Source: Wolfiporia cocos | Taxonomy: Eukaryota > Basidiomycota > Agaricomycetes > Polyporales > Phaeolaceae | Length of the DNA: 64,000 bases | Direction of reading: 5' to 3' | Assembly: GCA_029448655.1 (NCBI GenBank) | Contig: JACCLO010000015.1 | Location: forward strand, 868,001-932,000 | Shown here: piece after piece, positions 22,707-35,207 of the stretch | Position numbering within the stretch: the stretch's first letter is position 1 | Layout of the letters: every line of letters starts with the position of its first letter | Translations under genes and position numbers: made by a program | The notes under the pieces: generated by a model | Database searches by the model: none | The model's input: only the letters and a program-made list of their open reading frames with translations | Told to the model about the DNA's origin: nothing

Positions 22707-22739
22707 ACGAGCACCCCGAAAGATGCGATGAGGCTGAGG

Positions 22740-23250
22740 ACAGTCTCAGAATACCTATCGCTGTTGGTGTCGCGCAGATCTCCACCCTCACCACTGCCTA
22801 CGATACCACCATACGGGCCAGATGCACAGCGTCATTTTTCGGCAGGCCATTGACGCCGCACTCCAAACACGACCCAACCTGCACATCATGCTCCATTGGT
22901 GCCCTGGTCACTCAAATATCACTGGCAACACCTGCGCCGACGGCCTCGCTCGGTCAGCGGTCACCCTCCCCACGTCCATCCCGCCGGTTCTTATGTGGCT
23001 ACTCGAACGCGCTCGCATCGGCACTTGAACGAAGGTGCGCAGAATGGAAAACTCGGCCGCATCGCAACCTTGCTGGCACTGCGCTTCCTAACCCACCCTC
23101 CCTTAAATTGCACCCCTTCCACCGCTGTTGCACCGGCACTCGCGACGTTCATGCTCACCTAATCCAAACCTTACTTGGACACGGACATTTCGGCGAGTGC
23201 TATCAACGCTTTGTACCCTCCGAGACCCCCTACTGCCCCTGCGATAGGTT
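22740..23250 (+). mobile_element. LINE RNase H / C-terminal fragment, copy 1
   Basis: The reading runs HSVIFRQAIDAALQTRPNLH, then HWCPGHSNITGNTCADGLAR, and in another frame HAHLIQTLLGHGHFGECYQR and FVPSETPYCPCD. This matches the end of the LINE at 18.2-19.6 kb in domain order. Frameshifted, 5'-truncated and cut off at 23250. Confidence 0.82.
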
Positions 23251-23409
23251 GGGCAAGTGCGCGAAGCTAACAGATGATTCAAAATCAGATAAAATCAGAT
23301 CTGCCGGAACAAAGAATGCACGGTCCCGTGACTACCCAGATTAGGTATAATCGGAGTTTTCAGAAGTTACTGTACATGTAACGCATTTGGGCTACCCACC
23401 GCCGTCAAG

Positions 23410-23960
23410 TGACACAAACTTACACGTTTGTGGGACTCTGTACTACAGAGGAATCCTAACGCGCCCTACAGGGCGGTGCGCAACCGCAACAGCGGTGAAC
23501 TTGTCGGCTGTACCCTAAAGAGGGACTCCTAGAGTCGACATGTTGAGGCGCGCACAGTCAAGCAAGACGAGCTGGGCCCCCGGCCAGAGAGCGCACACAA
23601 AGAGGTGAGAGTAAGGGGCTATGCCCAGTTGTCGAGAATCTTAGGAATGGGGAGTAAGCCCACATTCCGTCGTACTATATACACGCTAGTGTCTACTACC
23701 GAGACTGCCCTAAACTACTGGTCTGTGCACCATGTAACTATGGGTCATGTGCTAGGTAACGAGTATGTAACAGTGTGACCATGAGTGACAGTACCTGAGG
23801 CGCGCGCTACCCTACAGCGCTAACCGGACGACCAGGTGACCTGCAATATCTGGGAGAGACGCTGGAGGTAGCTATGGAGTAGAGGCGCGGCGTACGCCTA
23901 GCGCCGCACATACAACCTATAGCGAGGGAGTCTAAATTAATAAAGGAATAATTTGTGACA
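23410..23960 (-). mobile_element. Solo LTR, minus orientation (551 bp)
   Basis: It starts TGACACAA and ends TTTGTGACA. It carries the reversed module (GGGGAGTAAGCCC, TATATACACG, CCCTAAAC...GGTCTGTGC) and the GC-rich GGCGTACGCC block also found in the young element at 34884. CpG-rich. No clear target duplication (TCAAG versus CCTAG). Confidence 0.78.
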
Positions 23961-24585
23961 CCTAGTGGTCATGTAAAAATTACAGAGATTGTGATGGAAA
24001 AATTGTACCTATTGATGAAAGGCACAGTCACTCTGTCCCTGTGATTCTGTAAGCCATAAGAATAAGAATATGTAACAATGATACAATCTATTAACTTACA
24101 GTATGGAAATATATTGGCTTCTTGATGCTGGGATGCCCTATGCTGCAATTGCTACCTCCATGTTTACAACCTGGAACATCATGAAATCCAGCAGCATGGA
24201 GGAACTAGGTTAATGAATTTAAGTACTCAATATTAAGTCAGAAACAAGGTGACTTACTGAGGTGATCTCCCTGTTGTACATCTTCCCTCACTCAGCATCT
24301 GACATAAGAAATATTTTGTCATAGTCTTCAATCTCAGTAAGAGACAGATAGTCAAATAATATTGTAGTTTAGACTCACCATATAATCGTGAAGTTTTAAC
24401 ACAATTTTATTTCCATTCAATGTCCCTTTGACAGCCCCCCCCCCTCATCACCAGGGTTAGCTGTGGTGGGCACATCATTGGTAGCAGGCATGGGCCCCCA
24501 TTGCAGGGGTCAGTCCTCAATACAAAGCACAGTGACCTGATTGACAAGCTCATTGGTGGGCGGTGCTACATTGTTGTCAACTGAC
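23961..24585. other. AT-rich, CpG-poor spacer; no gene
   Basis: No coding signal; contains a C9 homopolymer near 24440. It forms the host flank of the next LTR insertion. Confidence 0.5.
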
Positions 24586-25882
24586 TATCACAAGAAAGTA
24601 AGTACTTAATTCCTTGTGTATATACCATATTACATGGATATCCCCTACAACACGGGCCCAGGGGCGCTCCATTAAAGCCCTTAAGGCTATTAGCCACCCA
24701 CATGCCCCTTACTGGATGCGTAGGGCCTTAGATACACGGTCAAAGGGTAGACATGTGATCATGATGCGTAGACAGGTGACCACATAGGCGGCACCTGATC
24801 TACAATGACTAGCACCCCCACCATGCTAGGTGGCAGGGGGTGTGGCATGAGTTCACCTGGCACCATTACTGGTGCTAGGGTATATACTTTATGCTGGGGC
24901 TGTCCCCCTAGCTACGATAACACCATCATTGTGCCATCCGGAGGGATGCACATGGGCTACGTGATTAGGGCAGGTAGTTACAAGTAGATACTTGTTCTCA
25001 TCATGTATATAATGACTTTGCCTGGGGCTTAGAGTCCCCAGAATGAAGATTCTCGTCTTGGGGCTTATGCCCCCTTGACTTGACTTCCTTCTGGTCATGT
25101 CACAGACTTATCTGTGATGCCTCAACCCCTAGCCCTATCTTCCAAGCTTTTGAGATGACATCTAGGACCTATAAAATCAGGGCCCCCAGACTAGTGAGGT
25201 AAAAGATATCTGAGATGTGGACTAAGAGGGAGAGGGTCTTATTCAGACAAATGAGAGTGGGGACACGCCGCCTATCACACTACATGCCTGATGGCTCTAT
25301 AGTGGACAACAATAATAATCAAGCTAGGGCATAGTGCTGCTATCGAGGAGCTTTATATACATGCAATGCATCGTAGACTAATTGTGTACCCTAAAGTATG
25401 AGGTCTGTGCGCGGCACGTATTCGTAATGATGGCGCCATAGTGACACGATATAATCATATGCCAGTAAATGGCACATGATGATGAGATCATAAGTGCGTG
25501 CCAGTAATGGCGGCACCTGACAGTAAGGGTGATAAGATCGAGCCCTGATATACTATATAATCTAAGGAGACTAGATATGAGATAACATGAGATAAGGTCA
25601 CAACCCCTAAGGGCACGTGACCGGGAAATGTTCATGATATCATAAAAGAATGATATTGAGCCCTGTAATGGGCGTAAACGAGTGTAATAAAACCCAATAA
25701 TGGGCATATATAGTCCGATAGGAGGGAATGTAATAATTTGTGACAGGTCGCCGTCTTCCCCTCTGCCTTGTCTCGCCTCCTCAGCCCAACTGAGGCTCAC
25801 CTCTGCAACACAGCAAGAATTGAGGGATCTCCAGATATAGGCATTTAGGAGCAGTCCCTGCTGTTCAGTCAGTCTTGTGATA
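24586..25882 (+). mobile_element. LTR with CTGAC target duplication, containing a nested LTR
   Basis: Termini TATCACAAG...CTTGTGATA are flanked by CTGAC on both sides (24581-24585 and 25883-25887). It carries GATTAGGGCAGG, TGTATATAATG and the palindrome CTGGGG/CCCCAG. A second LTR (25098-25745) sits inside it; without that the element is about 640 bp. Its first 300 bp match the inverted copy ending at 27985. Confidence 0.88.
25098..25745 (-). mobile_element. Nested LTR, minus orientation
   Basis: It starts TGTCACAG and ends TTTGTGACA, flanked by GGTCA and GGTCG. The outer LTR resumes with CCGTCTTCCCCTCTGCC, as in its uninterrupted copy near 26320. Module: TTTATATACATG then CCCTAAAG...GGTCTGTGC; the palindrome has decayed. 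Confidence 0.82.
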
Positions 25883-26202
25883 CTGACGGTATGGCGGCAA
25901 GGGTGGTGAGTTTGAATGCTGGCAGTGCCTTGCTCTTTGTGGTTTGTTGGTGGTTCTTTTGGTTGTGTTGACCATGAGCCATTATAACAGTCTATACAAT
26001 CGATTGGTTAGTATTACTGTAGCAAAATACATGCAACTTACAGAGTAGGTGGTGGTCAAGAGTTAAGGAGTGGCAGTGACAAAATTGGGTTTATATAGAT
26101 GATCTAAAGAAGCATACATGAAAGAAGTATGTCCGAGTTTGGGTTACTCATCAGAATGTGTGTGGCACTGTAGTGGTCTGGTCAGCAATGCAAATGTGGA
26201 TG
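25883..26202. other. Spacer between two LTR insertions; no gene
   Basis: G/T-rich sequence without coding character between the two inverted LTR copies. Confidence 0.5.
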
Positions 26203-26524
26203 TATCACAAGACTGACTGTGCAGCAGGGACTGCTCCTAAATGTCTATATCGATGATCCCTCATTGCTTGCTATGTTGCAGAGGCGAGTCCCCAGTCAAG
26301 TAAGATGAGACGAGGCAGAGGGGGAGACGGTGACCAGAAGGAAGTCGAGTCTTGGGGGAGTAAGCCCCACGATGAGAATCTTCATTCTGGGGACTCTAAG
26401 CCCCAGGCGTACTCGTTATATACATGACGAGAACAGGTAACTACCTGTAGACTACCTGCCCTAATCTCATGGCCTGTGCGCACCCTACAGGTGATGCAAC
26501 TATGGTGTTATCGTAGCTAGGGGT

Positions 26525-27676
26525 TGACACAGGAACCCACCAGTGCCTGTGCCACCCGCAAAGTGGGGGAAACCCCCTCCTACAGGCCCAAGGGCCACCC
26601 ATCCTCGAAAGGGGAGAACGGTACAGCACATCGTAAGTAGACATACCGCCTACTCCAGCACACGCCCTAAGGGCAAGTGCCAAAGCACCGCAGCACCCTA
26701 AGGGCACAGTGGCATGGCAGTCAGTGGCGTAGTCGATAGAGAGGGTCGCCGTTGCTGTGGTGATGCAGGCGCATGCAAAGGTGGTTGAGTGGTTCCCAGG
26801 GGACACGCCCCCTAGGCTGAGAAGAATAGTTCTGAGGTCTAACCCTCAGAACATCGCAGGTTATATACATGCGGAGGCATGCTACTGTAGCTACAAGACC
26901 TGCCCTAATGGCAAGGTCTGTGCACACTGTGACTTCCTACCACATGATGAGTGACGCTGTTACTACTCTACATGATGATCACATGACCGAGCAGGTGATA
27001 AGATATGAAGCGAGTTATCTACTCATGCACGTGCGGTTCCACTGGCGTTAGCCAAGCATTAGCGTATATGTCACAGTTTCTTTTGGCATCCCTCGGTATG
27101 TGGTAGGGCAGCGCTGAGCATCGCAGCTGCCCCTGTTCATGTATCTCTAACCCTTGAAGTTGTCTAGTTACCACAAGAGTCACGTGACCAGTAGATTAGC
27201 GCTGTAGGGTAGCGCGTGCTCCAGGTACTCACATGATGGTCACAAGTATGTACATGTTACGTTATGGTAGTTACACATCAGGTGGCCTCTTAGTTACTGT
27301 GCACAGGCCAGCACTTTAGGGCTAACACTTACAGTAGTTACTCCATGTATATAACCTACGACAAGATGGGGCTTACTCCCCATCTTTGAGATTCTTGACA
27401 ATGGACGTCAGCCCCTTTCTTATGCTCCATTGTGTGTGATTCCACCTTGGTGGGCTTCCTTCTCGTCTGCTGGTCTGGGTGCTTGCCAACTACGTCGATG
27501 TATGCCAGGGAATGGGGTGGTGCCCGCTTTCCCACAAGGGCAATGCGTTCACCACTGGTTGGTTGGTTCTTAGCCTCGTAGGCTCAGAATGCCCCCCTGT
27601 TAGGCAGGGTCCCACAGACGTGTAAGTCTGTGTCAGTATATCTAGAAAAAAGGTATGTCTCGAGTTTCTTGTGACA
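26525..27676 (-). mobile_element. Second-level nested LTR
   Basis: It starts TGACACAG and ends CTTGTGACA, with flanks GGGGT (26520-26524) and GGGGC (27677-27681). It has the reversed palindrome GTTCTGAGG/CCTCAGAAC near 26830-26853 and TATATACATG. It is itself interrupted at 27069. Confidence 0.82.
27069..27635 (+). mobile_element. Third-level nested solo LTR (567 bp)
   Basis: TGTCACAG...GTCTGTGTCA flanked by exact GTATA duplications (27064-27068 and 27636-27640). It contains CTTTAGGGCTAA, TGTATATAAC and the palindrome AGATGGGG/CCCCATCT followed by GAGATTCTTGAC. Confidence 0.92.
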
Positions 27677-28424
27677 GGGGCACAGCCCCAGCTTATACTA
27701 TATACCATAGCACCAGTAATGGTGCCAGGTGAACTCATGCCACACCCCCTGCCACCTAGCATGGTGGGGGTGCTAGTCATTGTAGATCAGGTGCTGCCTA
27801 CATGGCCACCTGTCTACACATTGTGATCATGTGTCTACCCTTTGACCGTGTATCTAAGGCCCTACGCGTCCAGCTAATAGCCTTAAGGGCTTTAAGGGAG
27901 CGCCCTTGGGCCCGTATCATAGGGGACTAGCCATGTAGTATGGCATATACATGAGGAATAAGGTGATACTTACTTTCTTGTGACAGGATGACACCAGATG
28001 TCTGTGTAAGAGGAGGGGGAGGGGGGCACATGTGTACTATAATTGAATGAAGTACACCTGCACAATGTTCTTAAGCAGGGTGGTGGGAGGTAGTACATTA
28101 TCAAGTTGTAAAATTTCGACTCACCTCATAATGTATGTTGCATTTGTAACAGCATTGTTGGTTCATTATTATGCTCGAAAGAAATAGTATAAGAAGCTTG
28201 CATTGCAGTCGTGCACATCCGTGGCAAAGTCAACCCAGTAACCAGCTGGAAGAAAGGTGTTGAACCCCTGGATAAGTGTGGGGTATCCATGGAAGAGGTT
28301 TGACACATGCTCTATCATGCCTGGAGTATTGATGCTGTGAAGGGCATGAGTTGATGATCACATGTATATGGTAGTAGACATACAGTTGGCTCTTGATGTC
28401 CTTCATAATATCTAGGAATCTGTT

Positions 28425-28858
28425 TGTCACAAAACCACTCACCCATCCCCCCACCTAAGAGCACACTCCTCTCAACAGTGCCCCACTGGCATAACATAGG
28501 CTTCAGTGGTAGTGGCAGTCCCCAGGCTAGGGAGTCAAAGATGATAAGCACACAGTGAGTATAGTGATGAGCTAGCAGTCCAGGGGCAATCTCCCCCAGG
28601 ACAAGGTGATTACGTCTGAGGGGTGTACACCCTCAGATGCAGCCTATATACATGTAGGGCACAGTATCTATCAAAGGCCTGCCCTAAAGGCAAAGGCCTG
28701 TGCACTAGTATGTAACTACATTGTGTACATAAGCTATCTATCACATGATCTTACATATCAGATATGGACGTGGTCTTTTATCTAATCGCTATCAGCTAGG
28801 TGCATGTGTCTGGTGCCCAATAGACACCAGACAGGGTGGCAGTTATAGAACTGTGACA
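28425..28858 (-). mobile_element. Solo LTR, CTGTT target duplication (434 bp)
   Basis: Starts TGTCACAAAA, ends CTGTGACA, with CTGTT at 28420-28424 and 28859-28863. It holds the reversed palindrome TCTGAGGG...CCCTCAGA near 28613 and TATATACATG. Confidence 0.9.
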
Positions 28859-31066
28859 CTGTTGTATACCTTCAGGCTCACAATGAACCTCAGTGACATC
28901 GACTCTAATATGCAAAAGGATGCAGCTGGTAGCATACCTATCCTGTTACAGTAGAGCAGCCACTGAGTAGCAGCACTTGCCATATCTGTCCATTGCCTGC
29001 TAGCATAAGTGCATGGTGACCTAATATGCAAGGAACGTGACTGAAGGTACTTTGGATCTCAGATAGACCCTAATATAAACTCAGATAAACCCCAAACCTT
29101 TGTCTGGGTGACTGAAGTGGCTGAAGCAGATTTCGACATCATTCGACCCACACAGCCCACAGCTACAACCAATGGTCATCAAAAATCCTGAAGCTCTAGT
29201 CACATAGTGTCTAGGATTCAATATATACTTCCATGTAGCTTTCATAATTGAATCATTGCTCTTTAGTCACTGATGTAAGGGAACATCTAGAAAGTCAGTG
29301 CCAAAACAGACATGTGATCATGTAGCATGTGCTACTAAAGATACACACAGCCATATAGTGGGATACTGTACATATAGTATATACACACCATGAGAAGAAT
29401 AATACTGAGATGGTGCCTGGCCGATTATGCCTGTTATTGTCCTATGCCCATTTAAGTATTGGTATGTGGTTGAGATACCACTCAGATGAATGTCTCATCA
29501 CTCATTGAGAATCAATTATCAAATCATAAAAATATTCTGTATTATATTTCATATGATTTAGCATACAATACTGTGGGGAAATACACAGATGATGCAAATT
29601 GGATTGTCTACCATTTTACAACCTTGGAGACACTATGATGCCATAGTGTGTGGTATTTCTGGTCATGTGGACCTTATGTTAGACTCTAATACTTTCTGTA
29701 TGATGCCTATTCACTTATCTGTATGCCTTTGGAGCAGCAGATTGACCCTATATCTCATATAATTGATTCACAGTGGTGGGCATACAACATTCAGTGCCCT
29801 GTGGAACAGACACAGACTCTAAGTGTCACAGTTTCCGTGGCATAGCTAGCACCTGCCCCTGCTGGGGTCGAACACAGGCACTTTAGTTTAGTAATCACAT
29901 GACCAGCATGCTGCCATACATAGTGGACTAGTAGTTATGCATTGCACCCCCCGGTCCAATTACATATTGCAGCTTACTCATACTATACTGGAGTCATCAT
30001 GTTAGTAATGCTTGGGCCCCTTTAGGGCAAGTACATAGCCCATTGCTGTGATGCTTGTATATAGGCTACTCTCTGAGGTCTTACAACCTCAGAGATGTGG
30101 TGCTAGACATTGGGCTTGTCCCTCTCAACTTCCTATCTGTGTGCTTGTCTGTATCACAAGACTCACAGCCTGGGATATAGACCCTAAACCCCAGAGACAC
30201 AGGTGGTAGTTTGCTGGCATCAAGGATTTCAAGTGCTTGACCACTGCATTGTGGTCAGAGGCAACCTTGCTGATGGTGAAGACAGAAGCAGGGGGGTCAG
30301 ATGCAGGGAGGAGATCCAGGGGGCATTAGCCCCTAAAGATGAGAATCTTAGAGCTGAGGACCTAGTGTCCCAGCCTAAGGTATATATACATGAAGGGTCC
30401 AGGTAACTATGAAGTAACTACCAGCACCCTCAGAGTAACAGTCTTAAATATTCAAAGTGCACATTTACTAAAAATGTTGGGAACAGAATCTTTTAAAACA
30501 GCTTCATTGTCTCTGGGAGAGCAGTTCAAGGTTGAGATCTCAGATAGCACATTACTTTGTAGAAATCTGTTCCCAACAATACATTTGTATTATCTTTATG
30601 AACAAGTCTTCCCGCCAACATGACCTACGACTCTTTTCCTTGGCAAGTTATTAGCATTGACCATTATCACTCCAGCAAATATGGGTGCCAATGAGATGCT
30701 GTCCCAGCATCTGACAGTGGTGCATCATGGTGCTTGGCCATGCAAGACTTGCCATCCCCCTACAGTTGCCAGTCCCCACATATATGAGCTATGTCTACTG
30801 GGTCATGTGACTATGGACACATGATGCCTTGAGTTTGATCCTATGACAAGGCAATTACTTGTATTACAGAACAAACTGTGACAGCTTGTGACAGCAGAAT
30901 GCCATGCAATCATGGCTCAAATCTTGATTAAATGCTAGACAAATTGTGAAGATATTATATAAGCTACGGTCATCTTCTCAATTGGTGCATTATGTTCACA
31001 TTTGATCACTTATTCAAATGATACCATCATGTTCCTGACAAACTCATTAGATAATGCCCCCAGTGG
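28859..31066. other. CpG-poor repeat region with further LTR pieces; no gene
   Basis: No gene. It contains a plus LTR 5' part from 29824 (TGTCACAG, antisense tRNA-like segment near 29880, TGTATATAGG, palindrome CTCTGAGG/CCTCAGAG at 30071-30094). At 30152 it is broken by TATCACAAGACTCACAG, the start of a minus LTR whose module lies at about 30310-30400. I could not fix their ends. A segment at about 30980-31064 recurs at 40363-40621. Confidence 0.6.
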
Positions 31067-32630
31067 TGTCACAAACTATTATTTCCTTGTGTTTTCCCTC
31101 TGCACACCTCGGGCATGTGATCTCATAGGTTAGATAAGAGTTCTCACTATCTTATCTCTACAGTCAGGTGTATGTTACATTAGCGTAGCATCACTGTCAC
31201 GGTAGTTACTGTTACCCATGCATGGACCAGCACTTTAGGGTAGACACACTCTCACTCCCTGTACATACTTATAGTGTCATCTGAGGTCTTACAACCTCAG
31301 ACTTGTTATTCTCGATTTTAGGGGTGTCCCCCCCTCTCTCTACTGCATGTGCACCTGTGTCACAGATTTTACCAGTTCTTTATACTCAAAAGACTTGTGT
31401 CTGAGACAATATTTCGCATTTTACACCTTAACTGTCACATGCTACATGGGCACTTATGCATCACATGATAGTTCCCTTATGGGGCTACAATATTGCTTAT
31501 TAGCACGTGACTGTGGGAATAGCTTAGATAAGCTCTACCACGGTATCAGATCTTATAACTGTATAGTTATAACCCACCCAAACCTTACCTAGGATAGATA
31601 CACATGACCTACATGGTCACCTGACAATCAGACGCATCTAAAACACACTACTAAGCTGATTTACATCAGCGGTCTGGGCAAATGCACCTGACCTGATGAC
31701 TAATGTTTGTTGCCACAAAGCACAAACATGGACCTATGGTCCAAAGCACACCTATGATTGGGCCGCTCATTACCTGGTGCCCAAACAAAGCGTGCACTTG
31801 CCATTACTGGCTTGTGCACAGACCGTCTAGCTTTAGGGCAGACTGTTACTGGTTGTTGCAACCCATGTATATAAGCTTGACCTCTAAGGCGTAGTTGCCT
31901 TAGAACTATTCACTTCGTCATTTAGTCCAGCCACTTCTAAGCTTGACTAGTCTGCATCTGGCCTATTAGCAACCACTTATAACTAAGTCAGTCGCCAGAA
32001 AGCTTTGTGATAACCTGCGCCGACACTCTTTACTTTAAACTCGCTAGTCTGGGTGCAAGGCTGCAAGTTATGCCTGTTAGACGGTATTATCACAGATGTT
32101 ATCTATTAAGATATGTTTTGATCTTTACTAAGAGTCAAACTCACAGCTTTACAACTAGGAGACACGTGACGTCCTTATTGGCATCACGGTACTTACTGGA
32201 GATAATGCGCATCTCTTACAGATAAGATAGCAGTACATCATAGTGTTACATAAGTGTTCCAGACTCTGACTGTTAGGCACGTGCACACAGGCTACATTGC
32301 TTTAGGGCAAGGGTTATTACTTAGGACTACAGCACTACTGTGATGTATATAAGACCTAGAGTCTGAGGTGTACTCCTCAGACTCATCAATTTGTACCATG
32401 CCTTAGGGCACATCTTACTCCATCTCCTCCTGCTGCGCTCTTAAGATGAACTCGCTAGTCTGTTGAAGTACCTTGACCTCATCTAAGGGCTTTGGGCATC
32501 CCTTGATCAACTTAGTCTTGGGAGTCAGGCTTGGAGTTGGGCATTGGCATTGAGGGTGACCCAGAAGTATTATGGGTCAGGTGTCTTAGGGTTCCCTGCT
32601 CCACAGGTGGCACGTACATAGTCTGTGTCA
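31067..32630 (+). mobile_element. Compound LTR with AGTGG target duplication
   Basis: Starts TGTCACAA, ends GTCTGTGTCA, with AGTGG at 31062-31066 and 32631-32635. It contains a nested LTR at 31358-32012 and probably another beginning near 32088 (module and palindrome GTCTGAGG/CCTCAGAC at 32361-32382). Its own module shows TCTGAGG/CCTCAGA near 31282-31303. Confidence 0.85.
31358..32012 (+). mobile_element. Nested LTR, ACCTG target dupl.
   Basis: Starts TGTCACAG, ends TTGTGATA, flanked by ACCTG at 31353-31357 and 32013-32017. TGTATATAAG is followed by a decayed palindrome (CTAAGGC...GCCTTAG). Confidence 0.85.
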
Positions 32631-32635
32631 AGTGG

Positions 32636-33172
32636 TATTATCTCAGATCTCAAAGCCCATGCTGGGAATAGGTGTGTGTGATATCTGTGCAGCACCCTGG
32701 TCTGTATTCTTCTGGAACCTCTCCCACTTGGGCCCCACTGAATTCAAATAGGCATCAAAATCTTTCCTGCACACACATAGTAGCTTGGCAGGAGGCATGG
32801 CAGGCAAGCTTGAATGAGCCTTCAGCAGTGCAGACTGCTTGTGTGAGCTGTTCACAGTGGTTGATATTGCTATACATGGTGAGAGTTGGGGTGATGAGAT
32901 GGGATCCTACATAAAATGATATGGACATGCATTTTTGAAGCTAGGCAATTCACCTGCAGGCCTTAGATGCAACTACTATATTGAATTATGAGTTCATTAT
33001 GACCAGCTCCAATGTGCACTTGATTTCCCCAGCAAGAATTGCAGATCCGATTCCAAGCCCCACCTCAGGAGGCAGAACTTAATATTGTCAATTCTCTGAA
33101 TCCCAACTAAATCCGACACTTGATTCTGAAATGAATCAGCTCCCCAAAACTCTGAGAATCAGAATTTAAAAG
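32636..33172. other. No gene; second AGATTCTGA-type repeat cluster
   Basis: From about 33040 to 33172, GATTC, GAATC and TCTGA motifs recur in both orientations (for example CTGAGAATCAGAATT), as at 9.06-9.20 kb. The cluster is truncated by the next LTR. Confidence 0.5.
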
Positions 33173-33719
33173 TGTCACAGATTTTCAGGTCGTCCTTTTG
33201 CCCCCTACAGCCAGGCTCGAACTCACAACCTCAAGCCTCCCCTAGTGGCAATATTCACCTTAGCCATGTTCACCTAGCCAGTGAGTCACGTGACTTACAA
33301 GTAGATTAGATTAGATATCAAGGACAGTAGTTAGCGCCTGGCACCGCCATCTACTTACCTAATTATGCACATGATCTCACTATGCCATATGTCACATGTA
33401 CATACATAGGGGTATTACATATACTGTGCACAGACCATGCCTTTAGGGCGGGTCTCATCTCTTAGTGTAGCAGTCCCCTCATGTATATAATATGCATGAC
33501 TGAGGACTTAGTTCCTCAGTCCAATCAACTTGTCTTGGAGTGCATGTGCCCCCAGGCTCATCTCATTACTACCATGTCTGACATCTTCGACGCTACCTCT
33601 TAACTTCTAGCCTCGCTAGTCTGGGTCCGACTATCTACCTTACGACCTCAATAGCATGACATAGGCAATATCTAGGGACTTAGGGGTCAGACATTAGATG
33701 CGACAGTAAGTCTGTGTCA
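33173..33719 (+). mobile_element. Solo LTR (547 bp)
   Basis: TGTCACAG...GTCTGTGTCA with flanks AAAAG and GAAAG (one mismatch). Contains CTTTAGGGCGGG, TGTATATAAT and the palindrome ACTGAGGA/TCCTCAGT near 33500. An antisense tRNA-like segment with a GAGTTCGAGCC B-box-like motif lies in its first 120 bp. Confidence 0.87.
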
Positions 33720-34004
33720 GAAAGTCCCTAATTAATCAATTGACATGGCAGGGAGTATCAAGTGCTTACCATCCTCAACAGCAACCACCATTTGCACTCT
33801 CTATCATGTCTGCAAAGCGGGATTTGTCTAGCTACAGCTATGCCACCATCTCATCTTTACCTCTGACTGCTGATCAGTCTGCTCTTCTCTACCATGACAA
33901 GGAGCCCAATGGCATGCCCACTTCTCTGGCCAGGTATATCAGCCCACACAAGATGGGCTCATATGTGCAATGCAAGACTCTGAAGGGCCTGGAAGGACCA
34001 CAAG

Positions 34005-34099
34005 GAGGAGGAGGGGGGGGGGGAGGAGGGAAGAAGAAGAAGAAGAAGAAGAAGAAGAAGAAGAAGAAGAAGAAGAAGAAGAAGAAGAAGAAGAAGAAG
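34005..34099. repeat. G-rich run followed by (AAG)23 microsatellite
   Basis: 34031-34099 is an uninterrupted AAG array of 23 units, preceded by a GGA/G-rich run. Copy 1 of the BRR2 fragment has only three such codons at this place, so the array expanded after duplication. ORFs on both strands here are artefacts of the repeat. Confidence 0.95.
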
Positions 34100-35162
34100 G
34101 CCATGGATAAGCAGGATACATCGGAGAAGTAGCCAAAGTGCAGGGCAGAGGCAACAGGCTTTTGCTACATTGACATCATAAAAGTGACATAGAGGAGCTT
34201 ACATACTGCCCTCACATGGCAGAGATGCATAAGGTATATGAGCTTATCCTGTCTAGTATCCACCAGTCCCTTGGGGACCAGGCACATGGTATTGTCCATA
34301 GCACAGCTGATACTGTTCTGGAGACACTGAAGAACAAGAACATGAAGTTTGACAAGAAGCAGGAAGTTGAGGAGGCTGTAGGCCCCATCTTGAGTGAGAC
34401 ATTTTCACAACTCAATCTATCAAAGAAGATCATGGATTACAGTGCAGAGGACAAAATGCAAGTGGACCCACACCTGGAGCAGAAGGATGCTGAGATTGAT
34501 GAGGAAATGGGTGTCATGGTTGCCTTCAATGAAGAGGAGGAAGAGGAAGAAGAGGAGGGCTTCGAAATCCGGGATGAGTCAGACAAGGAGAATGAGGAGG
34601 CAGAGGAAATGGGGGAGGCACCCCCAAGTCACTCAAAGGAGATGAGGAACTTGTTATTGGGGGTACCTCATTTATGCAGCAGGGCCAGGCTCAGGTTGAC
34701 AAAGACATTGTTTCCCTACACTCCATCAATGGTTTCTGGTTCCAGCATCAGATCTCCAATGTCTACCCTGACCCTGTCACAGCTACAGAGACAGCCACTG
34801 CCATCCTTTCCATCCTTGGTTCAGAGTCAAACCTATGAGACTGTGAGAATCAGCTCATGGAGCTGTTCAAGTACCAGAGCTTCTGTCACAAATTATTCCA
34901 CTAATAGTTTGGACTCCCTCGCTATAGGACGCACGCGCGGCGCTAGGCGTACGCCGCGTCTCTGCGCTGTAGCCACCTCCGGCGCCTCCCAGTTATTGCA
35001 GGTCACCTGGTCGTCTGGTTAGCGCTGTAGGGTAGCGCGCGCCTCAGGTACCGTCACATTATGGTCACATTGTTACATGTCTCGTTACCTAGCACATGAC
35101 CCATTAGATAGCGGTGCACAGACCACTACTTTAGGGCAGTCTCGGTAGTATACACAAGCATG

Positions 35163-35207
35163 TATATAATACGACGAGATGCGGGCTTACACCCCATCTC
35201 TCAGATT
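35163..35207 (+). promoter_or_regulatory. TATA box, start-site palindrome and self-primer of the young LTR
   Basis: TATATAAT (about 35163-35170) is followed by the palindrome GAGATG/CATCTC around GGGCTTACACCC (35176-35200) and ATCTCTCAGATT (35196-35207). The predicted RNA 5' end falls at about 35194-35198, so the self-complementary 12-mer would form the first bases of the transcript. Confidence 0.7.

Larger units (their letters stand above)
26203..27985 (-). mobile_element. LTR with GGATG target duplication, outermost of three nested LTRs
   Basis: Flanked by GGATG at 26198-26202 and 27986-27990. It starts TATCACAAGACTG and ends CTTGTGACA. It is an inverted relative of the 24586-25882 LTR. 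It is interrupted in the middle of GCTAGGGG/GGGGCACAGCCCCAGC by the next element. Confidence 0.88.

Noticed and set aside
33889..34154. ORFs rich in Phe, Ser or Lys on both strands
   Set aside because: They only translate the AAG/CTT microsatellite.
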